Positions 9,553 to 18,754 of a stretch of DNA of 64,000 bases are shown piece by piece. Positions within the stretch are counted from its first letter, which is position 1, and every line of letters begins with the position of its first letter. The notes under the pieces are model-generated. The model ran no database searches. It was given only the letters and a program-made list of their open reading frames with translations, and was not told where the DNA came from. Made by a program: the position numbers and the translations under genes. This stretch comes from Pontiellaceae bacterium B12227 (lineage in GTDB: Bacteria; Verrucomicrobiota; Kiritimatiellia; Kiritimatiellales; Pontiellaceae): positions 124,001-188,000 of the forward strand of contig JAROAZ010000001.1 in assembly GCA_029432775.1 (NCBI GenBank), given 5' to 3'.

Positions 9553-9581
9553 GATATATATAGATTGATTGAGGGTTGCAA
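9553..9581 (-). promoter_or_regulatory. Candidate promoter of the V-type ATPase operon
   Basis: Minus strand TTGCAA (9576-9581), 17-bp spacer, TATATC (9553-9558), about 34 bp before the atpE start codon. The spacing is ideal and the region is AT-rich, but no start site is known. Confidence 0.45.
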
Positions 9582-9616
9582 GCCCGTAACGCGATAATAT
9601 TTAAAACATGATTAAT

Positions 9617-10573
9617 TTAGTCTGCATTTTGATTGAATGCAATTTGCTTTAAAATTTGTAGGGTGACTTCACCCGTGATTTGCAGGCTTTCTTCGCTAAT
9701 GTTTTGAAGGTTATCGGCTTCCGTATGCCAATGGTCATTCAGACCGGGTTCAGATCCGAATTTGAAATCAATTAAATCGATGGCAGGGATGCCGATATCC
9801 AGAAAAGGAACATGGTCGTCGGTGATGATCACGCGGGACAGTGTAAAATGATCCCGATAGCCGACTGCGTGGGCCGCATTGAGGGTTTCCTGAACAAGAT
9901 CGCGCGAGCTGTTGTAGGGTATGGTGAATTTCAGATCTTTGTCGCCCACCATATCCAACAGGATCATGGCGCGGATTTTTTTGTGATCGCCTGTTTCAAG
10001 CAGTTGTTTCGCCATATGGCGGCTTCCATGGAGTCCATCGCCGGGAATGTATTCGGCAATGCCTTCTTCCCCGTCAAAAAAGGCGAAGAGGATTCCAATC
10101 TCCGGAACCATCTTCGAGTCGCTGATCATGCGGGCCAGTTCAAGCAGGATACCGGTACTGGATCCGGAATCATTCGCACCTTGAAAGCCATCGATGCCCG
10201 GCATGGTATCGAAGTGTGACCCTAGAATGATCCATTCCTTTGTTTTCCCCGGAATGGTGGCAACCACATTGATCATGGTTTTTTCGCCATCCGGCGTCAT
10301 ATCCGTGAACGTATCCATATCGACTTCAACACCGAACGTTTCCAGCCGTTGGAAAATGTGTTTGGCCGCTTTCCAGCCTTCGGAAGTTCCGGCATCGCGG
10401 GGAGAAAACTGAACCAGCGCCTCCACCTCGGCAAACGCCTGCTGTCCATCAAACGCGCCTAACTCGTGCGAATTTTCGGTGTTGCATCCGCTCATCACCG
10501 CCAGAACGCAAAGAATCGCCGGAAGAAGACCGGTTATTCTGAGCGTCTTTGGGGTTATGAATCGCCCGGGCAT
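9617..10573 (-). CDS. M28-family lipoprotein, glutaminyl-cyclase-like
   Basis: 318 aa secreted zinc enzyme. The signal peptide ends in a lipobox with Cys30 (VMSGC), so it is probably membrane-anchored. Metal-site segments: LGSHFDT (His120), GANDSGSS (Asp135), DGEE (169-170) and near the C-terminus DHWHTEADN. The DDHVPFLDIGIP...WHTEADN arrangement resembles glutaminyl-peptide cyclotransferases as much as aminopeptidases, so either activity is possible. It starts 3 bp after the recA stop and may be read through from it. Palindrome copy 3 encodes the FQRLE stretch at 75-79. Confidence 0.85.
   Translation of the reverse strand: MPGRFITPKTLRITGLLPAILCVLAVMSGCNTENSHELGAFDGQQAFAEVEALVQFSPRDAGTSEGWKAAKHIFQRLETFGVEVDMDTFTDMTPDGEKTMINVVATIPGKTKEWIILGSHFDTMPGIDGFQGANDSGSSTGILLELARMISDSKMVPEIGILFAFFDGEEGIAEYIPGDGLHGSRHMAKQLLETGDHKKIRAMILLDMVGDKDLKFTIPYNSSRDLVQETLNAAHAVGYRDHFTLSRVIITDDHVPFLDIGIPAIDLIDFKFGSEPGLNDHWHTEADNLQNISEESLQITGEVTLQILKQIAFNQNAD
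10340..10354. repeat. TTCCARNNNYTGGAA palindrome, copy 3
   Basis: TTCCAGCCGTTGGAA in the M28 gene; minus-strand codons give FQRLE. A one-mismatch copy (TTCCAGCCTTCGGAA) lies 31 bp away at 10371-10385. Confidence 0.9.
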
Positions 10574-10576
10574 GAA

Positions 10577-11602
10577 TTATTTAGCAGCGGCGGCTTCTTC
10601 TTTGGCCTTCAGGATGCGCTCAACGACGGAATCGCACAGCTCTTGATCCTCTTTCAGTGCCCGAACGGCGGCATCGCGACCCTGGCCCAGCTGCGTGCCG
10701 TCCATGGAGAGCCAGGAACCTTTTTTGTCGATAATGCCCACGTCGATCGCCGCATCAATAACGGAGCCGGTGTAGGAGATCCCTTCCGCATAAAGAATAT
10801 CAAACTCAGCCTGAGTGAATGGCGGAGCCACTTTATTTTTCACGACTTTAACGCGCGTGCGGTTTCCGTAGACCACGCCGGCGGAGTCTTTCAGCTGACC
10901 GATACGGCGGATGTCGAGACGGACGGAGGAGTAGAATTTCAGTGCACGGCCGCCGGGAGTGGTTTCCGGGCTGCCGAACATGACGCCCACTTTTTCGCGA
11001 ATCTGGTTGGTGAAGATGCAGATGCAACTCGATTGGTTAATGGCGGAAACGAGTTTGCGCAATGCCTGCGACATCAGACGGGCCTGCAGGCCTACATGGG
11101 ACTGACCCATTTCTCCGTCCAGTTCAGCGCGGGGGGCGAGGGCAGCCACAGAGTCAACCACCACCACATCCAGTGAATTACTCTTAACGAGTGCTTCGCA
11201 GATGTTCAGCGCTTCTTCACCGGAGTCCGGCTGAGAAACCAGCAGGTTGTCGATATCCACGCCGATTTTCTTGGCATAGCCCGGGTCGAGCGCGTGTTCG
11301 GTGTCGATGAAGGCCGCTGCTCCGCCGGCTTTCTGTGCATTGGCGATTACGTGAGAAACCAACGTGGTTTTTCCGGAAGATTCCGGGCCGTAGATTTCAA
11401 CAATACGACCGCGGGGAAGGCCGCCTATGCCGAGAGCAATATCAACAGTCAGGGAGCCGGTGGAGATCGACTCAACATGTCTATTGGCTGCGGCATCGCC
11501 GAGCTTAACAATGGCCCCTTCACCATACTGTTTCTGAATTTGTGCAACTACGGTGCTGAGTGCGGATGCGGGGTCTTTCGGGGCGTCTTTTTTTGCGGCC
11601 AT
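10577..11602 (-). CDS. recA: Recombinase A
   Basis: 341 aa, normal length. Strand exchange protein and SOS co-protease. Walker [10 protein letters not shown] at 72-80; the [21 protein letters not shown] segment and the loop L2 region [27 protein letters not shown] are diagnostic. The C-terminus is Lys/Glu/Ala-rich as in other RecA proteins. GGAG ribosome site 8 bp before ATG 11602. A near-consensus promoter and a palindrome copy lie just upstream. Confidence 0.98.
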   Translation of the reverse strand: MAAKKDAPKDPASALSTVVAQIQKQYGEGAIVKLGDAAANRHVESISTGSLTVDIALGIGGLPRGRIVEIYGPESSGKTTLVSHVIANAQKAGGAAAFIDTEHALDPGYAKKIGVDIDNLLVSQPDSGEEALNICEALVKSNSLDVVVVDSVAALAPRAELDGEMGQSHVGLQARLMSQALRKLVSAINQSSCICIFTNQIREKVGVMFGSPETTPGGRALKFYSSVRLDIRRIGQLKDSAGVVYGNRTRVKVVKNKVAPPFTQAEFDILYAEGISYTGSVIDAAIDVGIIDKKGSWLSMDGTQLGQGRDAAVRALKEDQELCDSVVERILKAKEEAAAAK

Positions 11603-11651
11603 GCTGTGTTTCTCCTTCGTGGGGTGCCTGAGGTGTTAAAATGAAGCCGAA

Positions 11652-11679
11652 AATCTATCAAACCCCCCGTGAGTGTCAA
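11652..11679 (-). promoter_or_regulatory. recA: Candidate recA promoter
   Basis: Minus strand perfect TTGACA (11674-11679), 16-bp spacer, TAGATT (11652-11657), about 50 bp before the recA start codon. Palindrome copy 4 ends only 10 bp upstream of the -35 box. I see no LexA box of the E. coli or Bacillus type here. Confidence 0.65.
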
Positions 11680-11689
11680 CGCCACCGGC

Positions 11690-11704
11690 TTCCAAACCTT
11701 GGAA
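11690..11704. repeat. TTCCARNNNYTGGAA palindrome, copy 4 (intergenic, upstream of recA)
   Basis: TTCCAAACCTTGGAA in the divergent recA/sulP region, 10 bp upstream of the recA -35 box, a position where a bound protein could affect transcription. Confidence 0.9.
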
Positions 11705-11827
11705 AAAATGAATCTGAAGCGCTGGGCTAAAAGTTCTTTAAAAAGGCTCGCTTTGGACAAGCATTCTGGGATAGTCGCGCGCTTTTAAACGAAGCCCGAT
11801 CACGCAACAGAATTAACGGAAGAGCCC

Positions 11828-13441
11828 ATGACGAAAACGAATAAGCTGTTTAAACTTAAAATTGAGCGCCCGCGTAATGTCAAAAACGACATTCTCTCCG
11901 GTCTCACGGTGGCACTGGCCTTGGTGCCCGAAGCCGTTGCCTTCTCGTTCGTAGCCAAAGTGGATCCTGTGATCGGCCTCTACGCCGCCTTCATGATGGG
12001 GTTGATAACCGCCATCTTCGGCGGGCGCCCCGGTATGATCTCCGGTGCCACCGGAGCAGTTGCCGTCATCTTTGCTCCGCTGATGATTGAACTCGCTCAA
12101 CCGGGAATACTGCCGGAAGGCGTGACGAAGGAAGGTTACCTTTTTGCCGCCGTCATTCTGATGGGCATCTTCCAGATCCTGTTCGGGGTCTTTAAGCTGG
12201 GTAAGTTTATCCGGTTGGTCCCGCACCCCGTGATGCTCGGCTTCGTGAACGGTCTGGCCATTATCATCTTTAAATCGCAGTTTGAAATGTTCTATGTCGG
12301 CCACGGGGAACACGCACACCTGCTGCCGTTTGCCGATCTGGCTATTATGGGCGGGATGATTGCGTTGACGATGGCCATCAGCTTTTTCCTGCCGAAACTC
12401 ACCAAAGCGGTTCCGGCAACGCTGGCCGGCATTGTTACCGTCACGATCATCGCGCTCGTTCTGCAGAAAATGGGCATTCACGAATCCCGCAACGTACTGG
12501 ATTTCGTTCAGGGTATGGATCCGACCAAAGAAACGATTGCCGCCGGGTTTCCAACCTTTGGAATTCCGAATGTGCCTTTCACCTGGGACGTAATTAAGCT
12601 GATTCTGCCGTTCTCTGCGCTCGCTGCGGCGGTCGGTCTCATTGAATCGCTGATGACCCTGACCCTGGTGGACGAAATCACTGAAACCCGCGGACGCGGC
12701 AACAAGGAATGTATCGGGCAGGGGGTGGCCAACTTCGTGAACGGTTTCTTTGGTGGAATGGGTGGTTGCGCCATGATCGGTCAGAGTATGATCAATATCC
12801 GTGGGGGCGGTCGCGGACGTCTGTCCGGTATTGCCGCCGCGTTGTTTCTACTGGCAATTCTGTTGATTGCCGCACCGCTGGTGGAAATCATCCCGCTCGC
12901 GGCACTGGTGGGTGTGATGTTCATGGTGGTAATCGGCACCTTCGAATGGTCCAGCCTGCGTCTGTTCGGCAGCATTCCGAAAATGGATATCTTTATCATC
13001 ATCCTGGTTTCGGTCGTTACCGTACTGCACGACCTGGCGATTGCTGTACTCGTCGGTATCATCGTTTCTGCGCTGGCCTTTGCCTGGGAGCACGGAAAAA
13101 AGATTCACGCGAAAGTTTCCACGGCAGACAACGGAGCAAAGATTTATCATCTGGAAAGCGCATTGTTTTTCGGTTCGGCTCAGTCGTTTAAAGATCTGTT
13201 TGATCCGTCGGGCGACCCGCAGGATGTGGTGATCGATTTTGAAGAAGCCCGGGTTTATGATCACTCCGGTATTGAAGCCATCAATAATATTACCGAGCGC
13301 TACGCGGACCAAGGCAAGTTTCTGCACTTACTCAACCTGAGTACCGAATGCAAAGAGCTGCTTGATAAAGCCGACAACATTGTTGAACTCAGTGTCATCG
13401 AAAACCTCGACTGGCATATCGCCGACGACCGGTTGGCTTAA
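11828..13441 (+). CDS. SulP-family anion transporter with STAS domain
   Basis: 537 aa inner-membrane protein. About 11-14 membrane helices up to residue 420 or so, then a cytoplasmic STAS domain (HLESALFFGSAQSFKDLF, VVIDFEEARVYDHSG). SulP proteins carry sulfate, bicarbonate or other anions, often with Na+ or H+; the substrate is not readable from sequence. It is 225 bp from the divergent recA gene and is followed by its own terminator. With sulfatases elsewhere in the window sulfate export or import is tempting, but they are not in the same operon. AAGAG before ATG is a modest ribosome site. Confidence 0.9.
   Translation: MTKTNKLFKLKIERPRNVKNDILSGLTVALALVPEAVAFSFVAKVDPVIGLYAAFMMGLITAIFGGRPGMISGATGAVAVIFAPLMIELAQPGILPEGVTKEGYLFAAVILMGIFQILFGVFKLGKFIRLVPHPVMLGFVNGLAIIIFKSQFEMFYVGHGEHAHLLPFADLAIMGGMIALTMAISFFLPKLTKAVPATLAGIVTVTIIALVLQKMGIHESRNVLDFVQGMDPTKETIAAGFPTFGIPNVPFTWDVIKLILPFSALAAAVGLIESLMTLTLVDEITETRGRGNKECIGQGVANFVNGFFGGMGGCAMIGQSMINIRGGGRGRLSGIAAALFLLAILLIAAPLVEIIPLAALVGVMFMVVIGTFEWSSLRLFGSIPKMDIFIIILVSVVTVLHDLAIAVLVGIIVSALAFAWEHGKKIHAKVSTADNGAKIYHLESALFFGSAQSFKDLFDPSGDPQDVVIDFEEARVYDHSGIEAINNITERYADQGKFLHLLNLSTECKELLDKADNIVELSVIENLDWHIADDRLA
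12549..12563. repeat. TTCCARNNNYTGGAA palindrome, copy 5
   Basis: TTCCAACCTTTGGAA in the SulP gene, encoding FPTFGI in a loop before a membrane segment (frame xPxxG). Confidence 0.9.
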
Positions 13442-13466
13442 CCACGCGGTCGAACGTCTGAAGGTC

Positions 13467-13561
13467 AAAAGTCGAAGGTCGGGAAAATCCGGCTTTCGAC
13501 TTTTTTTTAGTTCATCCTTAAAGGAGTTGGACTTGCGACCTTTGACCGGAAGACCTTCGAC
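13467..13561. terminator. Bidirectional terminator built from a nested repeat (gaaggtc type)
   Basis: AAAAGTCGAA (13467-13476) pairs with TTCGACTTTT (13495-13504) to end SulP transcription in a run of eight T. An overlapping larger hairpin pairs GTCGAAGGTC (13471-13480) with GACCTTCGAC (13552-13561) and gives a T-tract on the minus strand for the PPK2 gene. The two folds exclude each other. Confidence 0.75.
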
Positions 13562-13567
13562 CTTTTT

Positions 13568-14386
13568 TTAATAGTCGTGCGGAACAAAGTTCTGTTCCGA
13601 GTGCGGCGGGCGCACGTAATCCTCGCAGTCCTGACGCGGGGTCAGTTCAATTTTTTCCGGGGTAATATCCTGGTAGGGAACCTGAGTCAGGAAGTGGGAA
13701 ATACAGTTGAGACGGGCTTTCTTTTTGTCGTCTGCTTCCACCGTCCACCACCGGCACTCCGGGATATCGGTAAACTCGAACATTTCGTCTTTCGCCTTTG
13801 AATATTCCATCCACTTGGCCCGCGACTTCACATCGATCGGGCTGATCTTCCAGCGTTTGGTCGGGTCTTCAATGCGGTCTTTAAAGCGGCGCTCCTGCTC
13901 CTCGTCGCTGACAGAGAACCAGTATTTGATCAGGATTGTGCCGGAGCGGATCAGCATCTTTTCGAATTGCGGACAGGAGACAAAGAACTCCTTCACCTCC
14001 TCTTCGGTCACAAAGCCCATCACCCGGTCCACGACCGGGCAGTTGTACCAGGAACGGTCGAAGAGAACGATCTCGCCTTCAGCAGGCAGGTGCGGGACAT
14101 AGCGTTGGAAATACCATTGTTTCTCTTCGCGCTCAGTTGGCTTGCCTTTGGCGACCACGTTACAGACACGGGGATTCAGGCATTCGGTAATACGCTTAAT
14201 AGCTCCGCCTTTACCGGCCGCATCGCGCCCTTCGAACAGAACAACCACCTTCAGCCCCTTGTGCTTCACCCATTCCTGCATCTTAACCAGTTCAACCTGC
14301 AACCGGGCGAGCTCGGACTCGTAGTACTCTTTTTCGAGTTTACCGTTTTTCTTGTAGCCTTTTTTTCGCTTTTTCTGATCCGACAC
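13568..14386 (-). CDS. ppk2: Polyphosphate kinase 2
   Basis: 272 aa, the size of single-domain PPK2. Transfers phosphate between polyphosphate and nucleotides in the cytoplasm. Walker-A-like GRDAAGKG at 53-60 and the lid/Walker B segment ETVLFDRSWYN-type (here IVLFDRSWYNCPVVDR) are clear, and QVPYQDITPE near the end is typical. The class (ADP- or AMP-using) cannot be told safely. Alone between convergent sulP and a repeat-rich gap. Lys-rich N-terminus is normal for the family. Confidence 0.93.
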   Translation of the reverse strand: MSDQKKRKKGYKKNGKLEKEYYESELARLQVELVKMQEWVKHKGLKVVVLFEGRDAAGKGGAIKRITECLNPRVCNVVAKGKPTEREEKQWYFQRYVPHLPAEGEIVLFDRSWYNCPVVDRVMGFVTEEEVKEFFVSCPQFEKMLIRSGTILIKYWFSVSDEEQERRFKDRIEDPTKRWKISPIDVKSRAKWMEYSKAKDEMFEFTDIPECRWWTVEADDKKKARLNCISHFLTQVPYQDITPEKIELTPRQDCEDYVRPPHSEQNFVPHDY

Positions 14387-14537
14387 GATGCGCCTCCGTA
14401 AAATATTCGAAATTCATGAACCATTTTAGGAAGAGTTTGGCAAGAGGTCAAACCGTGAAGGCATGAAGATCATGCGCGAAATGCTTTGGAATAGGGAGAC
14501 TGCGTCTCCGCTCTTTGCGACGGGAAAGCGGCGCGCC
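14387..14537. other. Intergenic gap with gtctcc/ccctacc repeat words
   Basis: A 151-bp gap. AGGGAGACTGCGTCTCCGCT forms a short hairpin and GGCGCGCCCTACC resembles the unit end of the tandem array at 15486-15605. No gene seen. Confidence 0.4.
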
Positions 14538-15365
14538 CTACCGAATGCGGACGGCTTTCAGGCGATAGAAGGCGGGGGCGTTGGTGCCGAGGGGCAGGGC
14601 GGTGATGCTGCCCGTGCCGGGCAGGTTGTTGGTGACGGTGTTCCAATGGTTGGAACTGAGATTGCTGGATTGCTCAACCGCATATGCGCAGTTTTCCGAG
14701 GTTTGGAAAACAAGGTTCGACGGCGTGGCGGCGAGGGTCAGCACGCTCAGGCCGTTGGTCGGGTCGGTGTCAGCAATGTATTCCTGCCAGTTGGCGTGGC
14801 CGTCGAAATCGGCATCGAGTAGGTCGTCATCGGGATAACGAATGCCGAATCCGTGCGTCGTCAGCCATGCCGCAGGAGCGAAGTTCGTTCCTGGAGGAAC
14901 CGGCAACCAACCCTCCATATCAAGCTGACCCGCACCAAAGGAATCAACCGTGATCGTCCCCCATCCCAAACGGTTCCAGTTGGTGGGGGTGGTGTATTCG
15001 ATCATCATGTATTTCTTAAACGGAGGGCCGTATGCTAATTGGGGGAGGATGTATTTTAAAGGATCGTATGTGCCGACGATGAAGTTGTTGTCTCCAGAAT
15101 TGAAGTGTGCATTTTCATTGCCCCATAAATCCCAGCCTCTACTCGTTCCGATATTATTATCTGCTGTACGTGTATAGATGCAGACTTCATCAATATTATA
15201 ATCAAAGCTGATGTGCTGGGAGAGGTTGGTCACCGTCGTTACCCAGTTATGCGTTCCATCGGGATTGTCGCCGAGGTATTCCGTCCCGAATTCAACCTCC
15301 AGCGCGGCGCTGGCCGATCCCACCGCCAGCAGCGTTGCAGTCAATAAACTGTACGTTCGAAACAT
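14538..15365 (-). CDS. Secreted protein with Ca-binding-like repeat, unknown function
   Basis: 275 aa with a signal peptide (residues 1-20, ending ASA). No enzyme domain recognised. Around 175-200, DDDLLDADFDGHANWQEY..DTDPT is an Asp-rich calcium-binding-like segment common in surface and secreted proteins of Verrucomicrobia-type bacteria, and the final FYRLKAVRI block is also a recurring end in such proteins. It stands alone. Two palindrome sites, 53 bp apart (14641, and 14694 with one mismatch), encode SNHWN and FQTSE in the C-terminal part. Probably exported; further role unknown. Confidence 0.65.
   Translation of the reverse strand: MFRTYSLLTATLLAVGSASAALEVEFGTEYLGDNPDGTHNWVTTVTNLSQHISFDYNIDEVCIYTRTADNNIGTSRGWDLWGNENAHFNSGDNNFIVGTYDPLKYILPQLAYGPPFKKYMMIEYTTPTNWNRLGWGTITVDSFGAGQLDMEGWLPVPPGTNFAPAAWLTTHGFGIRYPDDDLLDADFDGHANWQEYIADTDPTNGLSVLTLAATPSNLVFQTSENCAYAVEQSSNLSSNHWNTVTNNLPGTGSITALPLGTNAPAFYRLKAVRIR
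14641..14655. repeat. TTCCARNNNYTGGAA palindrome, copy 6
   Basis: TTCCAATGGTTGGAA in the secreted-protein gene, minus-strand codons SNHWN. Same central bases as copy 2. Confidence 0.9.
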
Positions 15366-15485
15366 GGATGAAGTTTAGGGGGTTGCGATTGCGGGTACAA
15401 GCCAAAGGTAGGGACAGACCGCCGGGCTGTCCGCACGCACGGTTAACCAGCGGACTGGACGGACTTTGCGGACGGACGGCGCGCC

Positions 15486-15605
15486 CGGCGGTCGCGCCCT
15501 ACCCAACGTGCGGCGAGCTCGGCGGTCACGCCCTACCCAACGTGCGGCGCGCTCGGCGGTCGCGCCCTACCCAACGTGCGGCGCGCTCGGCGGTCACGCC
15601 CTACC
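15486..15605. repeat. 34-bp tandem repeat, about 3.5 copies
   Basis: Units start at 15486, 15520, 15554 and 15588 and begin CGGCGGTCRCGCCCTACCC, then AACGTGCGGCGMGCT. Adjacent units differ at one or two bases (G/A at base 9). It lies after the nqr terminator and before the secreted-protein gene. There are no unique spacers, so this is not a CRISPR array. Confidence 0.9.
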
Positions 15606-15611
15606 AAAGAA

Positions 15612-15635
15612 AAAGCCCGGCGGGGGCCGGGCTTT
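15612..15635 (-). terminator. Intrinsic terminator of the nqr operon
   Basis: Minus strand AAAGCCCGGC, four-base loop, GCCGGGCTTT followed by TTC; perfect 10-bp stem 17 bp after the nqrF stop, with palindrome copy 7 wedged between. Confidence 0.88.
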
Positions 15636-15648
15636 CCAAGGTTTGGAA
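15634..15648. repeat. TTCCARNNNYTGGAA palindrome, copy 7 (intergenic)
   Basis: TTCCAAGGTTTGGAA between the nqrF stop (15652) and the terminator hairpin, overlapping the hairpin by two bases. Same placement as copy 2. Confidence 0.9.
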
Positions 15649-15651
15649 GAG

Positions 15652-16884
15652 TTAGATGCCGAAGTCGTCGGCGAGGACCATTTCCGGCTCGACCCCGAGG
15701 TCGTGCGTCATGTCCTTCACGCATTTCAGCATAATGGGCGGTCCGCAGAGGTAGTACTCGATCTCGGTCGGATCTTCATGTTTGTCGAGGTACTCATTGA
15801 GTACGACGTTATGAATGAATCCGGTGAGGCCTTCCCAGTTATCTTCCGGCAACGGATCGCTGAGTGCGACGTGCAGACTGAAGTTCGGGAATTCTTTTTC
15901 CAGAGCACGGAATTCGTCCATGTAGAACAGCTCGGTCAGCGAACGTCCGCCATACCAGAAGGTAATCTTGCGGTCGGTGCCGATTCGTTTGAGCTGGTCG
16001 TAGATGTGCGAGCGCATCGGAGCCATACCGGCACCACCGCCAATGAAACACATTTCGCGTTCGGTTTCCTGAGCGAAGAATTCGCCGTACGGACCGGAGA
16101 TGGTGATCTTGTCGCCCGGCTTCAGGTTGAACACATAGCTTGAGCAGATGCCCGGCGGATAGCTGGTGCCCGGAGGCGGGGAACAGATACGAATGTTGAG
16201 CATGATGATGTCATCTTCCAGCGGGAAGTTGGCCATGGAGTAGGCGCGGTAGCAATCTTCATCGTTGTTCGCCTCGTAGTCCCAAACCTTGAACTTGTCC
16301 CAGTCGCCTTTGTATTCGTCGCCGATATCAAAGTTTTTGTAGGACAGCCCTTTATAGGAAGGAACATCGATCTGAATATAACCACCGGCACGGAAGTCGA
16401 GCTTTTCGCCGTCCGGCAACTCAACCACCAGTTCTTTAATGAACGTGGCGACGTTGTCGTTTGAGCGAACAGTGCATTCGTACTTTTTGATGTCGAGGAT
16501 TTCAGGCTCGATATCGAGCTTCATGTCTTCCTTGACCTTCAGCTGACAGGCCAGACGAACGCCTTCCTTGGCTTCGGCTTTGGTCACCTGACCGGCTTCG
16601 GTCGGGAGCAGCTCGCCGCCGCCTTCGAGCACTTTACATTTGCACATGGCACACGTGCCGCCTCCGCCGCAGGCAGAGGGAAGGAAGATCTTTTCAGTCG
16701 CGAGGGCGGAGAGCAGGGAAGATCCCGGCTTGACTTCGATTTCGCGGTTACCTTCGTTAATGTCGAGCTTGGCGAATCCCTGAGGAACCAGCTTCTTGGC
16801 CGCCAGCATCAGCATGGAGACCAAAAGCATGATCACGAAGCTGAAAACGACGACGCTTGAAACAATATAAGTTACGTTATCCAT
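15652..16884 (-). CDS. nqrF: Na+-translocating NADH:quinone reductase subunit F
   Basis: Entry point of electrons: oxidises NADH. 410 aa; one N-terminal membrane helix (5-29), a [2Fe-2S] ferredoxin domain with Cys72, Cys78, Cys81 and Cys113, then a FAD domain (RAYSMANFP) and an NADH domain ([18 protein letters not shown]). Ends with the DDFG motif usual for the family. Final gene of the operon, 23 bp after nqrE, followed by palindrome copy 7 and a terminator. Confidence 0.97.
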   Translation of the reverse strand: MDNVTYIVSSVVVFSFVIMLLVSMLMLAAKKLVPQGFAKLDINEGNREIEVKPGSSLLSALATEKIFLPSACGGGGTCAMCKCKVLEGGGELLPTEAGQVTKAEAKEGVRLACQLKVKEDMKLDIEPEILDIKKYECTVRSNDNVATFIKELVVELPDGEKLDFRAGGYIQIDVPSYKGLSYKNFDIGDEYKGDWDKFKVWDYEANNDEDCYRAYSMANFPLEDDIIMLNIRICSPPPGTSYPPGICSSYVFNLKPGDKITISGPYGEFFAQETEREMCFIGGGAGMAPMRSHIYDQLKRIGTDRKITFWYGGRSLTELFYMDEFRALEKEFPNFSLHVALSDPLPEDNWEGLTGFIHNVVLNEYLDKHEDPTEIEYYLCGPPIMLKCVKDMTHDLGVEPEMVLADDFGI

Positions 16885-16907
16885 AATAGTTGTTTCTCAA
16901 TTGAGGG

Positions 16908-17519
16908 TTACAGGTTGATTCCCGAGAAGCACATGAATGCCATCGCCATCAGGCCGGTCATGATCATGGTGATGCCCAGACCTTTCAGGCCGTCCGGAAG
17001 ATGCGAGTAGCGCAGCTTCTTACGAATGGCCGCCATGGCCGCAATGGCCAGCAACCAGCCGATACCGGAAGCAAAGCCGAAGACGGCTGATTCAGCCGCA
17101 CCGTATTCGCGTTCCACCATGAACAGGGATCCACCGAGGATCGCGCAGTTCACAGTAATCAGCGGAAGGAAGATGCCGAGTGCGTGGTAGAGCGCCGGAA
17201 AGAATTTATCCAGGATCATCTCCACGAGCTGCACCATGGATGCAATCGTTGCAATGAAGCAGATAAAGTTCAGAAAGCTCAGGTCCAGCGAAGCAAACTT
17301 GGGATTCAACCATGCCAGAGCGCCTTCACGGAGCAGGAAGTGGTGAATGGCCCAGTTGGCCGGCAGGGTAATCGTCAATACGAAGATTACAGCGAATCCA
17401 AGGCCGATGGCCGTGTCGACCTTCTTGGAACAAGCCAGGAAGGAGCACATGCCCAGAAAGAAGGCCAGCAGGATGTTTTCGACGAAGATCGCCTTAATGG
17501 CTAAACTTAACAGATCCAT
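16908..17519 (-). CDS. nqrE: Na+-NQR subunit E
   Basis: 203 aa, six membrane helices; with NqrD it holds the intramembrane iron centre. The family Cys appears in [13 protein letters not shown] near the N-terminus and [12 protein letters not shown] in the second half. Three bases separate it from nqrD. Length and sequence normal; the close Rnf homologue RnfA is excluded by the nqr gene order. Confidence 0.95.
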   Translation of the reverse strand: MDLLSLAIKAIFVENILLAFFLGMCSFLACSKKVDTAIGLGFAVIFVLTITLPANWAIHHFLLREGALAWLNPKFASLDLSFLNFICFIATIASMVQLVEMILDKFFPALYHALGIFLPLITVNCAILGGSLFMVEREYGAAESAVFGFASGIGWLLAIAAMAAIRKKLRYSHLPDGLKGLGITMIMTGLMAMAFMCFSGINL

Positions 17520-17522
17520 GAT

Positions 17523-18125
<603 letters not shown>

Positions 18126-18127
18126 GA

Positions 18128-18754
18128 TCAGTTCCCCTTAATTGATTTAAAGTATTCAGCGTACGCAGCAGCATCTTTCTGGATCAGGATCTGTACCCCT
18201 TTACCAGTGAGTGTTGCTCCCGAGATTCCATCCACCGAAGTGTCGGTCAGCGGGGTGCCCGGCTTAACCACCAGGAAGTCCACCGCTGTTCCGGCTTCAT
18301 AAAGCTTCTTGCCGGTGAACTGGTTGAGGAACCAGGGTTTTTCAATTTCAGCACCCAAACCCGGAGTTTCTCCGTGCTTGTAGAAACTGATACCCGCAAT
18401 GGTTTCCAGATCCGCTTCAAGCGAGAGGTAGCCATAGAGCATACTCCAAAGACCTTTTCCAGAGATTGGAAATGCGTATTTGGAAGCTTTGTCGGCCCCT
18501 TCATCGGTCCAGGTAAAGATCGGCAGGTCGCCGGCTTTATCTTCAGCCACGTGTTTTTCGAACGTCGCTTCAATGCCCGGACGGTCCATCGAGCTGATGT
18601 CGATGCCGAAGGCTTTCACGATGTTCCGTTTTACGTCGAAGGCTTCGTTGGCCTGCTGAGCAGGTTTCAGCACCGATGCCGTAACGGAGAGCAGCAGACT
18701 GACCACGAGGCAGGTAACGCCTGCGAAAACAAATGTTCTAGTATCTTCACGCAT
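18128..18754 (-). CDS. nqrC: Na+-NQR subunit C
   Basis: 208 aa, one N-terminal membrane helix and a periplasmic domain carrying covalently bound FMN; the attachment threonine is Thr181 in SGAT. The protein is shorter than the proteobacterial form (about 255). ATG overlaps the end of nqrB by 8 bp. Palindrome copy 8 encodes FPISGK at 95-100 in a conserved region, so it fits without harming function. Confidence 0.95.
   Translation of the reverse strand: MREDTRTFVFAGVTCLVVSLLLSVTASVLKPAQQANEAFDVKRNIVKAFGIDISSMDRPGIEATFEKHVAEDKAGDLPIFTWTDEGADKASKYAFPISGKGLWSMLYGYLSLEADLETIAGISFYKHGETPGLGAEIEKPWFLNQFTGKKLYEAGTAVDFLVVKPGTPLTDTSVDGISGATLTGKGVQILIQKDAAAYAEYFKSIKGN
18457..18471. repeat. TTCCARNNNYTGGAA palindrome, copy 8
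   Basis: TTCCAGAGATTGGAA, the only perfect copy inside the nqr genes (minus-strand codons PISGK in nqrC). Confidence 0.9.

Noticed and set aside
15486-15605. CRISPR-like array
   Set aside because: The 34-bp units are directly joined without unique spacers, and no cas gene is present.
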